Below the pieces are notes generated by a model. It ran no database searches and was not told where the DNA came from. It worked only from the letters and a program-made list of their open reading frames with translations. DNA of 64,000 bases from Acanthococcus lagerstroemiae. Its lineage: Eukaryota > Arthropoda > Insecta > Hemiptera > Eriococcidae. A program made the position numbers and the translations under genes. Shown here piece after piece: positions 1-11,955 of the stretch (position 1 is its first letter; each line of letters starts with the position of its first letter). The stretch is from positions 10,416,001 through 10,480,000 of the forward strand of contig CM063114.1 in NCBI GenBank assembly GCA_031841125.1, written 5' to 3'.

Positions 1-800
1 ATTTGAAATTTTTGATTTTGTCGAATTTTGAAAATTTCTCCATACTATACATCATGTCTTTTTTTGGGCGAAAAAAATTTTTTTTCGGCTGAAGAAACAG
101 TCTTATTCTAAATTGTCTCCTCTATCCAAAATTTCACACCGCTTCGCTCTAGCTCTTACCGATCCAGAGATTTTGGCATTTTTATTAGTTCAATTGGTGT
201 GAATTGGGTTGCATGTTCACCGTGTTGAAGGCGTTTTTACATTCTTCAAATATTCGCATTTATCTTACCTATTTCCGAGTGTATCTCGGTAACAGAGCGT
301 CGCCGCCAAATTTGAACGCCAAATTCGATCTCAGAGTGATAAATTTAGTAGAATACAGTCTTTAAATCAAAATTTTTGATTTCTTCGGAATTAGAAAATT
401 TCTCCATACTGTATACATCATGTCTTTTCGGGGCGAAAAAATTTTCTGAGTGCTTCTGCGTCAACGCTGGTGTTGATTACTCAATTTTTCACGGCGAATT
501 CGAATCCGTTACCAAAATTGAGCTAGTGTCATAATTTTTGACCACATTTTCGAGTGTATCTTGAGAACGGAGTGTCGCCGCCAAATGTGAACACCAAATT
601 CGAACTCAGAGCAAAAAATAGAGTAAAAGATGGTTCTGAATTCAAAATTTTTGATTTTTTCGAATTTTGAAAATTTCTTCATTATACATCCTATCTTGTT
701 TGGAGCGAAAAAATTTTTGGAGAGCCTCGGCGTCGGCGCTGGTGCTCATTACTCGACTTTTCGAGGCGAATTCAAGAATTCCGTGAAGGAGCCGATCTTT
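1..800. repeat. Dispersed repeat, two to three tandem units of about 280-370 bp
   Basis: The phrase AAAATTTCTCCATACT and its surroundings recur near 30, 396 and 672, each followed by a CATCATGTCTT-like string and a GGGCGAAAAAA tract. Other shared parts are a GTATCTNGNGAACGGAG segment and CGCCGCCAAATTTGAAC. The same family occurs in the opposite orientation at 25310-25695 and 28241-28340. No coding potential is seen. The class of element is unknown. Confidence 0.75.
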
Positions 801-1255
801 TGACATGGATACTAATCAACCAGAAAATTTGTGCGTTATATTTAGACTGATTTGTTACTCAAAATATGTTATTATAATGACATCTGTGTTACCTATTGTT
901 ACCAATGTGTTCGGATTACTTAATATTCGGTAATTCTGTTCTCATGTAGAGTACTTTTTGAATACCTACATTTTCCTGTATTTTTCTAAGTATTATTAGG
1001 TCATGTGATTTTAATTAATTAAATTATCCATTACTGTTAGAATTTGATTTTAGTTACTTTGATTCAGTATTGTAAGAAAAAATTGATTTTCTGGAATAAT
1101 AAACGATTTTCCTGGAGTTTCATAATCTTCTGTGAGTAATAGAGCGGCAATTAGTACCATTGTATTCGAGCATTTATACAGATTCCTTCAGAATACGACT
1201 ATGCAACCTGCCGAACACCTCAAACAAATTTGAGTTCCTGCAAAAAGAAAATATG
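801..1255. other. AT-rich stretch, nothing recognised
   Basis: I see no ORF, inverted repeat or recognisable element here. Confidence 0.5.
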
Positions 1256-1623
1256 CAACCCAATTAACACGTCCAAATCTGCCTACTCGCTTAAATTCAC
1301 TCGAAAATAACACTAGTTTCATTAGGAGAATAGGAGTCGTGTGGAGGTACTACGTTCCTAATATTTTTAATACCCGACATTCTACACTGAGGGGCGTGGC
1401 TAAAAATGTAGACCACGCCCACTGAGCTGCTGGCTTGGAAATGGCTTACAAAATAGGTGCAAAATCGCTGGTTGCATTAGGAGAATATAACTCGTAAAGA
1501 GGTCGTAGGTTCCTAATATTTTATTTTCGCAATGTTAATAGAGTTGCATACTGATGTATATTGAAGGCAGCGTATGAATTATTTCACCAAATTCAGACTG
1601 TTAATTGGGTTGCAGACTGTTAG
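1256..1623. repeat. Segment bounded by an inverted repeat, with an internal hairpin
   Basis: The left edge GCAACCCAATTAACACG (about 1256) is mirrored at the right edge by GTTAATTGGGTTGC (about 1607-1623). Inside, a perfect 8-bp stem GGGCGTGG / CCACGCCC (1392-1399 and 1413-1420) could form a hairpin. A CATTAGGAGAATA...TTCCTAATATTTT segment occurs twice, about 150 bp apart (near 1320 and 1465). A small non-autonomous DNA transposon is possible, but no TSD is clear. Confidence 0.4.
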
Positions 1624-1815
1624 TACGAAGGGGCAATATATTTTTCAAATAACATGCCACCTTCCGAAGATTTTTCCGATTTTGAATTGTTAGTTAAGTT
1701 GCATTTCATCAGTATGAAGGCGCAAACATTTTTAAAAAGAAAATGCCACCTTCTGAAGATATTTTCATTTCTGAACTGTTGGTCAGGTTGCATCAATCAG
1801 TATGAAAGGGCGTGA
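1600..1815. repeat. Short tandem repeat, about 85-bp unit, 2.5 copies
   Basis: Three units share a GTTRNTTNRGTTGCA string, a CAGTATGAAGGCGCAA-like string and ATGCCACCTTCYGAAGAT. They begin near 1605, 1688 and 1775, and the last copy is partial. Confidence 0.6.
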
Positions 1816-2099
1816 AATGGGTGTGAGCAGGAAAATAAAGACTCAAACACATTAAAAAGTTGTATTTGTTATCACTGAAACAAAGATTTACATCTTACTA
1901 TGGCAAATATAGAAACATGTCCGGAAAAATGAGATAGATAATTTACAACAAGCACGTTTACGCTTATAAAAAATTATACAAATAAAAACAACAGGTTTAT
2001 TTTGCCAAGGCTGGAGTTCGTCCTCCAAATTCGCCGCTGCGTTCTTCCGACCCGCTCTACCGAATATATTCAGCAATTCGGTGATGGCGGTTGCAAACT

Positions 2100-2990
2100 C
2101 AACCCTTTTATGAACTGGTTAGCACTTATACTCTAGATCTCATTTCATTTGACCTTCAAACTCGAATCTTTCGCTCTGCTTGTTAAAATTCCGCCCTTGT
2201 AATTGAAACTCAACCCTTTCACTTTCTGCTTAGCCCTTTGATTCTGAGAGTTCATTTTACCTCCTTCATTTGACCTTTTGCTCGTTTAAATTCGGTCCGT
2301 GTAACCTTTGGACTCAACCCTTTCGCTACCCGCTCAACCCTTTCACTCCAGATTTCCTTTTACCTTCTTCATTTGACCTTCGGACCCGAACCCTTCGCTC
2401 TGCTCGTTTAAATTCTGTCCTGTAACCTTCGGACTCTACCCTTTCACTACCCGCTCAACCCTTTCACTCTAGATTTCCTTTTACCTTCTTCATTTGACCT
2501 TCGGACCCGAACCCTTCGCTCTGCTCGTTTAAATTCTGTCCTGTAACCTTTGGACTCTACCCTTTCACTACCCGCTCAACCCTTTCACTCTAGATTTCCT
2601 TTTACCTTCTTCATTTGACCTTCGGACCCGAACCTTTTGCTCTGCTCGTTTAAATTCAGTCCGTGTAACCTTTGGACTCAACCCGTTTACTTAACCCGCT
2701 CAACCCTTTCACTTTAGATTTCATTTTACCTTCTTCATTTGACCTTCGGACTCTATTTTTTCGCGCTGGTGGTCTAAATTCCGTACTCATGGCCTTGAAA
2801 CTCAACCCTTTCACTACCTGGGCAACTATTTCACTCGCGATTTCATTTTACCTCCTTCATTTGACCTTCGAACTCTATTTTTTCGCCCTGGTGGTCTAAA
2901 TTCCGTATTTGTGGCCTTGAAACTCAACCCTTTTACGACCTGTCAGCCATTTTACTTTCAATTTAATGTTATCTCGGTTTATTTGACCTT
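2100..2990. repeat. Satellite, about 120-bp unit, roughly seven copies
   Basis: The unit contains CAACCCTTTCACT, then GATTTCNTTTTACC, CTTCATTTGACCTTCG, and a CTGCTCGTTTAAATTC-like string. Equivalent points fall near 2341, 2462, 2583, 2706 and 2829, giving a period of about 121 bp. The middle copies (2340-2640) are nearly identical and the outer ones are more diverged, as expected for unequal crossing-over. The short ORFs inside it are frame accidents of the repeat. Confidence 0.85.
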
Positions 2991-3006
2991 CAGACGCCAT
3001 CTTTTC

Positions 3007-3160
3007 CCTGGGTGGAGCCAGAGAGCGACAGACCCAGAGAACAAGATGGCGAGAGACCCAGAGAACAAGATGGCGAGAGAGCCAGACAACAAGATGGTGA
3101 GAGAGCCAGAGAGCGAGAAAGCCAGAGAACAAGATGGCAAGTGAACCAGAGAGCGATAGA
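3007..3160. repeat. Minisatellite, about 24-bp unit
   Basis: Repeats of AGAGACCCAGAGAACAAGATGG-like units follow the 120-bp satellite directly. The 24-bp period keeps the frame open, so the tract reads as a charged REQDGERP-type peptide on the plus strand and as LSPSCSLG-type repeats on the minus strand. No start context or conserved domain supports a real protein. Confidence 0.7.
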
Positions 3161-3628
3161 CTCAAACCTATGCATCGATCTTTTCATTTCCATCCTTGTA
3201 ACGTTCAAACTCAACCCTTTCACTCTCTGTTCTCGATCTATTTACTCTGCACGACTGCCTGTTGGCTCATTTATCTCATGGACACGGTAGCTATCTGTCC
3301 AGGATATAGGGAAGGTATGCCAACGTTTGTAACAGCTGGCGAAGTATCGTAGTAGAATCGACCCTAGTTGGTGGAACTGGATCAATAGTTAGCAAATGTC
3401 CAATGATGGTAAATTGTCCAACATGGATATGTCTTTTTGCTGACCCTCAACGAATAATGTATGCCATATTTTACCGACCAACCGACATCAAGAAGGCCGA
3501 CCGACAACGAGAACGTTATCAGGATGATGATCTCGCTCAGTTGTGTGCATGTTCAACGATATCGGATGACGTTGACATTCCTATGTTGACTAAATGAATG
3601 GAATACGTTCAATAGCTATAAGCATATC
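3161..3628. other. Unassigned sequence with a short ORF
   Basis: A 64-codon open frame at 3403-3597 has mixed composition, but no recognisable domain and no clear splice context. I do not call it a gene. Confidence 0.4.
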
Positions 3629-3882
3629 CAGCCCCGTAGCCATCGAGGGTGCAAGCTGTGGCTGAGCCCCCTCGAAAGGTATCTTGAGCCCCCTAGGCAA
3701 AGATACCACCATTTAAAAAAAAAATCATCATTATGCTGAACGAGAAGGAAAGAAGGGATGAAGAGAATTAATATCACAGAAACATTTTAAAATTTAGAAC
3801 AAAAACTTGGTTCACCAATTTAGGACTCTTGGATTGAGGTTCGAAGAGCCCCACTCACACATAAACTCTGGCCACGGGGCTG
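3629..3882. mobile_element. hAT-like MITE, 254 bp
   Basis: The termini are CAGCCCCGTAGCC and GGCCACGGGGCTG, an imperfect terminal inverted repeat (TIR). The flanking 8-mers are AGCATATC (3621-3628) and AGTATATT (3883-3890), matching at 6 of 8. A CAG...CTG end with an 8-bp TSD is the usual hAT signature. The interior has no coding capacity. Confidence 0.75.
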
Positions 3883-3890
3883 AGTATATT

Positions 3891-4420
3891 CATGTACCGA
3901 TGTATCTGCATGCAATGTAGATACTTGTCATCAGTTTCCATCTGTGAGTTTCAGGGATGTTAAAACCCTTAAACAGCACACGTCAATTTTTTATTTAAAA
4001 TTTCTGTAATATTTCTAAATTGGGAAACTCACCTTAGTATGTTACTTCATTTACAGAAATACAAAAAAACTCCTCAAAAAGAATTGCCTATTCTCAAAAT
4101 TGAAGGGGCTGTATATTAGGTAATTTAAAAATTGATATTATTGGCGAATTTTTTGCGCCTTCAATAGTGAAGATAGAAAATTATGTATCAAAGTATTTCG
4201 TTACAAATAGGCTGAAGAAAATGAAATACCAGGTTTGAATTTTTATTGCATTGCCCCTTTAAAATAGAAAGTATGCAACCAAGCCTGTAGCGAAAATTGA
4301 AGCTTTATTTCAGGCGCACCAACACCAAGCGTACACAGGCTGAGTTCTCATGTTCTCATCAACAGCCGCAGCGCGTGAAGTTCCAGTGCAGTGGTGGTGA
4401 ATTTCCCCACGTGTGCCATT
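3891..4420. other. AT-rich stretch, nothing recognised
   Basis: No ORF or repeat could be supported here. Confidence 0.4.
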
Positions 4421-4855
4421 AAAGGGTTCTGAAGCCATTAGTGGCTTAAGCTAAAGCTCAAGTCACAATTTCGGTCGTTATTCATTCAGCCAAAAATCAG
4501 CAATGCTGTAAGTCGGCTTTCAACTCATAAGCCAGGCATACGCCAGGTTTTGTGGCTTAAATTAATTAATTCAGCTAATGCCAAAAGTCAAATAAAAATA
4601 ATTTGTAAATAAACTGTTAAGAAATTGGCTATCATTTACGTACAAGGAATTTACTGCTTCGAATTGGTCATTCAATTATCGAAATGGTGGCAAATTGCAA
4701 GCTTTGTAAATTTAAGTCAACTAATGTACAGATCCAAACAACATTAAGCCATATTTGAAGCCGGAAAATTAGCTTAAAGTCATAGGCCAAGTCAACCAAC
4801 AACTTAAAAGCCATCAGCTAAGCTTAAGCCAGCGGCCATTGACTTAACACCCCTG
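4421..4855. mobile_element. Probable hAT-like element rich in GGCTTAAGC
   Basis: The right end GGCTTAAGTC...CACCCCTG is complementary in outline to a left end AAAGGGTTCTG...GTGGCTTAAGC. The right terminus read inward, CAGGGGTGTTAAG, is a typical hAT end. Flanking 8-mers GTGCCATT and GTGGGCTT agree at only 5 of 8, so the left boundary is tentative. The interior is full of AAGCC / GGCTT motifs. Confidence 0.5.
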
Positions 4856-4863
4856 GTGGGCTT

Positions 4864-6050
4864 ACATGAACTTGTGTATGATTATGTTGGACATACTACT
4901 TTACAGCTTCTGTAGAAGTAGACTTGATGTTAACACTTACATAACGAATGAAAGTAAAGCAATCACCCCAGTTAAAAGTGACCGAGGGAATCTCGTAGAA
5001 AAGTGGCAAGAAAAAGGATAACAAGGTACAGTGAAAATCGACTTTTTCTCAGACTATATTTTGGTCTCTCTTCCATTATCCCTTTTCCAAGTTACGTCTA
5101 AGAACTTGATACTAAAAAATCTCTGGTAATCCTTACGAATTGGCCAAGGTTAAGGACCAGACGATCTTAATGCTTCAATATATCCTCGCGCCTGTCGTCT
5201 CCTCTGTTATGGATGGGCGTGCTTCAAATTACTGTGCTCTCCCACCTGCAATTAAAAATCATTCACAATGAGCTCCTTTTAGTTATCAAGAACCCGAAAA
5301 GGCTGCATGTGTAAGAGAAAAAATTGTTCGGCCACCATTTTCATCCTTCCATTCCTCGGCAACCTCGATCAGCCGTGATTGGGATTGGGACTGTGCAAAT
5401 TGTAGAAGCGCTAGTGTAGAATAGGTATTTCTTGATAAGCAAACGGTGATTTGACGTCACACAGTGTAACGAAACACAAAAAAACCGCTCATAATAGGAG
5501 AAAACGAATACGAAAAAAAGAAAAAAACAACAAAAGGAGTGTGTTATAGACAGTCTGGAGGCAACGTTTTCGTACTCCACATATTCATCACCCCACTCTT
5601 TCAACTGCTAGACATAACCAAAGACAAGACAAACATTAATCGTGTGTCACAATCATTGACCTTTCTGTTTTGTGCGCTTCACGTGTCAAATTAATTTTGG
5701 TTGTACTGAGTTTTTTTCTTTGAAAAAAATCATGAAGGAACCTGAAGGTAAGTCCATTCCCATAATTTTGAATGTATTTTTCCAAATTAATTTCTTTGGG
5801 CATACAAAAGTAATTACTAGACACTAAAATTTAACAGCAAAATGGTGCATTTAGGACTGCAACTTTTTTGGCAGGTCCTGGCCGGTCTTGAATTTAGTAC
5901 CATCATTTAGAGTGCATCTTAAGCTACAAATTAAAAAAAAAATTAGCTGCCAGAACTTGCCTAAAAAATTAGAAAAAATTTTTAGTCATTAAAAAACAGG
6001 TGAAAAACAAAATTAGTAAAAAAATAAATAGATAGACTAATAAGTAATCA
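4864..6050. other. AT-rich stretch, nothing recognised
   Basis: Two short minus-strand open frames (5341-5604, 5636-5824) show no domain, splice signal or repeat. I see no supportable gene here. Confidence 0.4.
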
Positions 6051-6435
6051 ATCTTGATGAATGATACATCAATGCCCACAATTCTTGGGGAGCTGAATCC
6101 AACTTTAGCATCAAATTTTAGCTAGCCCCCCCCCTATGACCCAAAAGTGGGCCCAAAAAGGGACTAAAAAACAGAGTAACTAATTTTTGTAGATGATATA
6201 TCATTACCTATAGTTTTTGAGATGCTGAATTCAAATTTGCCATTAATTTTTAGTCAGCTCCTACCCATGACTCAAAAATAAACTTAAAAGACAGCTTTAA
6301 AATAAAGTTAGTAATTTTAGTGTATGATACATCATTGCACATACCCAGTTATTAGGACGTTGAATCTAAACTTGGTATTAATTTTCAGCTACTCTCCACC
6401 TCGGACTCAAAAAGGAGGTTTTAAAAAAATTTAAA
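6050..6435. repeat. Tandem repeat, about 130-bp unit, three copies
   Basis: Units begin near 6064, 6198 and 6325 with GATGATACATCATT-like sequence, followed by a TTGAATCNAA segment and a run of cytosines. A related array at 7270-7620 appears to lie in the opposite orientation. Confidence 0.6.
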
Positions 6436-7269
6436 GAGATTTTTCAAATTTTTTTGGTAGGAAATATGGCAGGTAATAGAAATATAAAATATTTCAACTC
6501 TTGAAATCTTTTTTTAAAAAAATGTATTTAATAGTTAGGTATTAGTAGGTTTTAAGACAAATAAATGACAAAATTTTCTGCTAAATTTTCTACGTTTAGT
6601 TGCGCATCACATAAGTGAAATAAAATTTAGTATTATTCTATAGGTTTGAATAAAATGTAACTTTTTCGTCTGAAAATAACTCCAGCTACCTACATCAAAG
6701 TTGCAGGCCTATTTTGTCACATTGTTATATCATTAAGTTATTTAATCGTAAATGATGTTTTTGATTTAGGCTTAACAAGACTGACTGCTGAAGAGGGAGA
6801 GGTAAATGAAAGTAGCGTTGATGATACTGATGATATTTTTAATTAATTTGTACATGTTATTTTTAATTTTATTAAATATAAATTTTTGATTTTATATACC
6901 TTCATATTTTTATATGACTTGTTTACCCCTCCCCTTGAATCACATAGTACAGGATAGACAGCAAGCCATTTTCAAAGTGTCAAAATTTGGAACGGTGCAT
7001 GTGGTTAAGTTCCGCACATATGCACTTATCTAAAAGTGGTCCAAATCGTAGATTGTATATATGAGATAAAATTAAATCGGGGTTAAGTCTATCAAAAATC
7101 TAAGAAAATCTGACAGGAATAATTCAAGTGCGCATGCATAGGACTTTACCTCCATTTAGTACCAGGTTAATGTAAACATACCCAATTGTTAAGGAAAGGA
7201 TTTACCGCTGACTATCCAGTACTGTATGATTTAAGCCCCTCCCTATTCTATATACACCTTTATATTGCA
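6436..7269. other. AT-rich spacer, nothing recognised
   Basis: This spacer lies between two inverted 130-bp arrays. No ORF or TIR is seen, although the symmetry of the arrays could mean it is the core of a larger element. Confidence 0.4.
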
Positions 7270-7620
7270 TAAAATTATCTAAACACTGTAATATTTGGAT
7301 TCAGAATACTAAAATTAGTCGGTTTCATTATCCAACTCATATTTTATCATACAATTTTCAGTTTCCTCTTTACCTATCTTCTCATAAAAGTATCTAATTG
7401 TCAAAACAATCAAATATTTGGATTTAACATACCAGAATTAGTTAGTTTCAATACCCAACGCAGTTTTTTCAGAAAATTTTTCACTTTTCCCTCTCCTATC
7501 TCTTCCCCAAAGGACCCAATCGTCAAAACAATCAAAAAATTGGATTCAGCATGTCAGAATTATATAATTTCAATACCAATGTTGATTTTTTTGGTAAACT
7601 TTAATTTTTGTCCCCCCCCC
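7270..7620. repeat. Tandem repeat, about 130-bp unit, inverted partner of 6050-6435
   Basis: Three units contain CAATCAAANATTTGGATT, then AGAATTAGTNNGTTTCAATA and a pyrimidine-rich tail. The reverse complement resembles the 6050-6435 units (TTGGTATTNA and TTGAATCC segments). Confidence 0.55.
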
Positions 7621-7863
7621 CACTACACAGCCCCCCCAGAACCGCCAACTGAAAAACTGAATCAAAACTCAAAATTTACATTTAAAATACAATTTAGGAG
7701 GAACTCTTTTTTTCTTTTTTGGATCAGATTCTCTTCAAGAATTAATTATGAGCGCTTTTTTAGCATTTCATTACACTGTGCGTCATACAGTGAGTTACAG
7801 TTCTTGGTTACTGTTAGCAAAAATACCCACTTTTGGCCAACGACCGTTTTGACTCCCATAAGA

Positions 7864-8267
7864 TAGTAATGGAAAATGCTCGAGCATTTTCTTTTAATAA
7901 GCATATTCTCAAAATGCTCGAGCATATGCTCAGCATGAGAATATGCTCAAAATGGAAGAGCATTTTCTATTGAATGAGCTCAGCATTTGAGCAAATGCTC
8001 AGCATTTTCAAAATTTATACTAGTTTTATCTGTATAATTAAGAAATGAGAAAATGCTCACGGAACATGAGAAAATGCTCGGGAAAATGCTCATTATTTCT
8101 ATGCTTTCCCGAGCATTTGCTCATTGAGCATATATAAATGAGGAAATGCTCGGGAAAATACTCATTTTTTAATGCTTGGTTGATCATTTGCTCATTGAGC
8201 ATATGCTGAGAATATTTTCAAAATGCTTAGCATTTTAAAAATTAGCATATTCTCATTTCCATTCAAG
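7864..8267. mobile_element. hAT-like element of the GAGCAT family, diverged copy
   Basis: It starts TAGTAATGGAAAATGCTC and ends GCATATTCTCATTTCCATTC, like the better-preserved copy at 22858-23249. The interior is packed with the palindrome GAGCATATGCTC and with ATGCTCGAGCATTTT. No clear TSD remains. Confidence 0.65.
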
Positions 8268-8359
8268 GGTGGACAGTTTTTCCTTTCATTAACTGCTGCT
8301 GTTTTTGACTTACTGCTGTTGCGATTTGTTTGTTTGACTGACTAACTGACTGACTTTTA

Positions 8360-8790
8360 CTCAAAGATGGAAAGCAAGCCAAAAGCTGAAAGCGGAAAGC
8401 CAAAAGCGACGAGTTTTTTTACCTAAAAAGCAAAAGCTGAAAGCAAAAGCTAGAACGCACAAATAATTGAAAGCAAAAGCAAAAGTTTTATTTTTTACAG
8501 CTTTTCCAGTATTTATCTATTTATAAATTATAATTTCAAATTTTCATTTTTATTTTCATTATCTCAATGGTCAGTGCTGTTCAAGTGTTCACTGTTAAGC
8601 AGTGTTGTGAAAAGCCATTTCTAAAAAATATAATGTTGTACACAATATTCAAAATTTAGGGAAAAGCCAAAAGTCAAAAGCGGAAAGCTGAAAGCTTATG
8701 ATTTTTGCGTTGAAACCCAAAGCCAAAAGGGAAAGCTAAATATGAAAAAATTTGAAAAGCAAAAGCTAAAGTTTTATTTTTCAACTGCTT
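8360..8790. repeat. AAAGC/AAGCTGAAAGC-rich repeat
   Basis: Dense GAAAGC, CAAAAGC and AAGCTGAAAGC strings mark a family also seen at 23500-23850, 29830-30445 and 35152-35583, and in degraded form at 18663-19120. The complete copy at 29830-30445 has hAT features, so this is probably a fragment of the same family. Confidence 0.55.
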
Positions 8791-9309
8791 AAAAATTTTT
8801 TTAAATTTTCAATACACAATGTTCGATATTGATAACATGATAAGACTGATAAATGATATGGGTTTTTAGGTGGTCTCCTTTCACGCTTTCACATAATTTG
8901 GCATCTTCATTATTTTCTTGCTTTTTTGACCAAATTCCAATAGTGTGTCTTCTCTTTTGTTTGTTTTGAATGATATATGTGTGCTGCGCGCTACAGCCAG
9001 TTTCCCAGTGTGCAAAATCTGACATTAAACCGCCACAATGTGGCGTGAGAATAATGGCGCTTTTTTCTACAGAATGTGGCGAAAATTTCAACCAATCGGA
9101 AGACAGAATGCAATGGCCACAGTTTTAGAAAAGAGCCATATTGTGACAGTATTGAAACGAAAATGGTTCCAACATGTGTCGACAATTTCGTCACTTTGTG
9201 GCGCGTTTTTAGAGTCATTTTCTGGCGGTTTAATCTGCATATTGTGACGAAAAGGGTTCTAATATGTGATGACGGTTTCGACACTTTGTGGCGTATTCAC
9301 CTTAAAGCC

Positions 9310-10137
9310 TATTTCTGTTCTGTGCGCACACAAATATGAGAAATAATAATGCAAATAAATTAAGAGTTTGTAATAATAATGATATAATATGCGAGTAGAA
9401 TAATTTTAATTTTACAAAATTATGAGGAATTTTAAATAAAGGGTATGGCAAGTCGTTGAACCTAGTAGCGCCTATCTCAACATACTGACCCGAAAAAATA
9501 AAATAGGTAAATGAAAAATATGATAGAACAAATACAAAATTACAAAAGACGAGACGCAGAAAATGTGAAGATTTCGGTATTATGTGCAAAATACTAGAAA
9601 CTATTACAAAATATGGAATGAATACAAAAATTAAAGCCTATTCCTAACAACGACAAGGAAAATTTCCGTGTCCAGGCCCAACTTACTAATAACAAAAACA
9701 AATTTAAAAAATAATAAACGTACAATATACTAGGGACAAAGAGAACTAATAACACATGCAAACGTTAATACAATAATACAAATTAGATACGTAAGCCCAA
9801 CAGGGTAACAAGAGGAACATTATACAGTGAACTTTCTGTAATTCGAACCAATACCGTGACCTGCAGTAATACAACTCGAAAAATTGTACAGTATAATATT
9901 TTACAAAGTTATAATAGATGTTCTGATTATAAGATTTTGAGCTTTTTTCTGTACGTAGAACTTGTGCGGGATTTTTGCCTGCAAACCATAAAACGATAAC
10001 TGTTAGAGGACTACAGCTCATTTTTATCAGTGTATTAGTACAGTCGTACAACTATGAGAAAATGCTTTTCTGTTGTACATCTGATATTAGTAGTGAATAG
10101 TGGTTGTAAAATTCAAAAGTTGTAGGATTCTGTGACA
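9310..10137. other. AT-rich interior with a Tigger/pogo-like terminus
   Basis: At about 9826 the string CAGTGAACTTTCTGTAATTCG resembles Tigger/pogo ends, preceded by TA. I found no matching inverted end, so this is at most a fragment. The rest is anonymous AT-rich sequence. Confidence 0.3.
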
Positions 10138-11200
10138 TTTTTGATCCGACTCCCCCTCCCTCCCTGAAATTATATTCTGTATTCACCCACTTCACCTCCC
10201 CTCCACTTGCTACCACAAGGTCAATAGCAGAAGAAGGTTCCAGGGCACGACGAGGTGTCACTGCACGGCGCTCAAGTGCTGGCTCAGTAGCACTTGATTG
10301 AGGCTCTCGACGGGTAGCTCGTGGAGTGTGACGCATAATAACTCAACTAGAGGAATAAGCAAGAGGTGAACATAAATTCTACGATACTAGTACCAATCCT
10401 GACTGAACGAGTGCGATGCCCCTGAACTTCTATTCAAATTTTCCCTGCTCCACCATACCCCAGCCCATCCAACTGGAAGATTGACTTGGTGAGATGGAGC
10501 CACACAAGTTCCAATCCCAGCACCGAGGGTACCCCCTCCAGTTCCACCCAAGAGCGTACCCAGGTTGTCCTAGAGACCACCTACCCTTAGCGCCATGAAT
10601 GCATGACAGTACACCATCCCCAATTTTCACACATTAAAGCTGCCTGTAACGTGCAATGGAATGGAGGCCAGCAGCTAACTCAAGCCGTGAACCGGATGCT
10701 CCCCACCTCCGTGACACAATGCTCCCTGACAAGGCTACAGCCCCCAGTGCTACTACACTAGTCATAGGTTCTGGAAGGTGCGACCCTCCCCCATGGTGTC
10801 CCTGGACAAGTGAATCAAGTCCGTCTGATTTACCCTGACTCCGATCGTGATGCACCAACCAGCACATGAAGCCAATTATGGGAGTACAATGGACATCCCG
10901 CAGGACTATCCCCCACTAGTGTCCACCTTCAACCTCCACTTGACAACCGTTCGCCCCCATCTTCCGTTGGCTACAGGACTGCAGTGGGTGCTTGAGCTGA
11001 AGTCCGAGACACCTCCCCTGTAGTACTCTCTATCTGACAATGCAGACTACTACAGCCATACTGAGGAGAAACCCTATCAAGCAAACATCGCATCCAACTA
11101 GCTCTGTCTACTTTGTTCGCACCTCTCTCGCATCAGGCTGCTTCTTACCCCTAAGTACATGCACATAACTATATAAGTACGGACAGATTCTCAAATCGGC
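10138..11200. other. GC-richer block, possibly degraded coding sequence
   Basis: The composition shifts to a pyrimidine- and GC-richer mix quite unlike its surroundings. Short open frames occur on both strands (minus 10052-10336, plus 10656-10838), and plus-strand pieces around 10850-11200 read as protein-like stretches broken by stops. I recognise no family. It may be the decayed gene of the surrounding element or an unrelated insertion. Confidence 0.35.
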
Positions 11201-11554
11201 GCAACCAATACAACACATGTCCTCGCATCATCTAGAAGTCTCTCGACCGCTTTCACCTTTCCCTTCGCCTTTAGCTAACGCGGCGTTTTTTTTTTTTGTT
11301 GTTTTAAAACGGTTTCACCCTGCCGAATTCCATGACCATTGTTCACATCACGTTTCCAGTACCCAGTACAAGGATATGATACAAGGCGATTTCGTATCTG
11401 ACTTGCGACTTTTATTGTTAACCAATTACCAGGCGAGTGGATTCCACCGGCGAGTAAATACACAACTGTACCCAAAAAACACTGAATAAAATTCGAAAAC
11501 ACTAATCTTTTACAATAAGTTAGGTAAGTATAGAGAAATTAATAGAGAACTTAC

Positions 11555-11621
11555 CTCGTACAAAGTATTTTATTGTGATCCCGTTTTCTTCAGAGGCCGA
11601 AACGTCCGAAACTCCAGACAT
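11555..11621 (-). CDS. Candidate first coding exon (22 codons plus one base)
   Basis: On the minus strand an ATG at 11621-11619 opens a frame beginning MSGVSDVSASEENG. It runs 22 codons to a strong splice donor, CGAG|GTAAGT, at 11555/11554. An ATG followed by a short acidic and serine-rich leader and a consensus donor looks like the first coding exon of an intron-containing gene. A weak acceptor (TTTTATTCAG) lies about 65 bp downstream on that strand, but the frame it opens closes quickly, so I cannot identify exon 2. The exon sits inside the 9004-12098 segment, so it could belong to a transposon gene rather than a host gene. Product unknown. Confidence 0.35.
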
Positions 11622-11762
11622 TCTTTGCCGGTAAAATTAAAACAGTGAACTTGAAAACACGCAACTACAAATAACGAACTCGAAATTCAAACTGGCTTTA
11701 CGCGCGGTGACAATGAGTATAAACAAAGAAATTACCCGTATAGATCGCGCTAACATAGAACG

Positions 11763-11955
11763 CATAACATAATCACAATCTGACGATATGCAGTGAAAAA
11801 TCTACATATAACGGCCATTTAACTGGTGACACATTGTGGCACATGTGTGGACACATTATGGCGCATAACGCAGTCATAATCTGACGAAATATTATAAAAA
11901 CCTACACATAATGGCCATTTAACTGGCGACACATTGTGACACATGCGTGGCTCCT
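11763..11955. repeat. Tandem duplication, about 100-bp unit, two copies
   Basis: Both copies share CATAACNNANTCANAATCTGACGA, then CCATTTAACTGGNGACACATTGTG and ACATGNGTGG. They lie just inside the right TIR of the 9004-12098 segment and may be subterminal iterons. Confidence 0.65.

Noticed and set aside
3007..3290. Charged repeat peptide (REQDGERP type)
   Set aside because: Frame openness is forced by a 24-bp minisatellite; no start context or splice sites.
7864..8267. GAGCAT palindromes as CRISPR-like or regulatory repeats
   Set aside because: Other copies have transposon ends and target duplications.
9826..9850. Tigger/pogo transposon
   Set aside because: Only one terminus-like string; no inverted partner or transposase.
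10052..10336. 94-codon minus-strand ORF as a gene
   Set aside because: No domain, no splice context and mixed low complexity; kept only as part of the GC-richer block.
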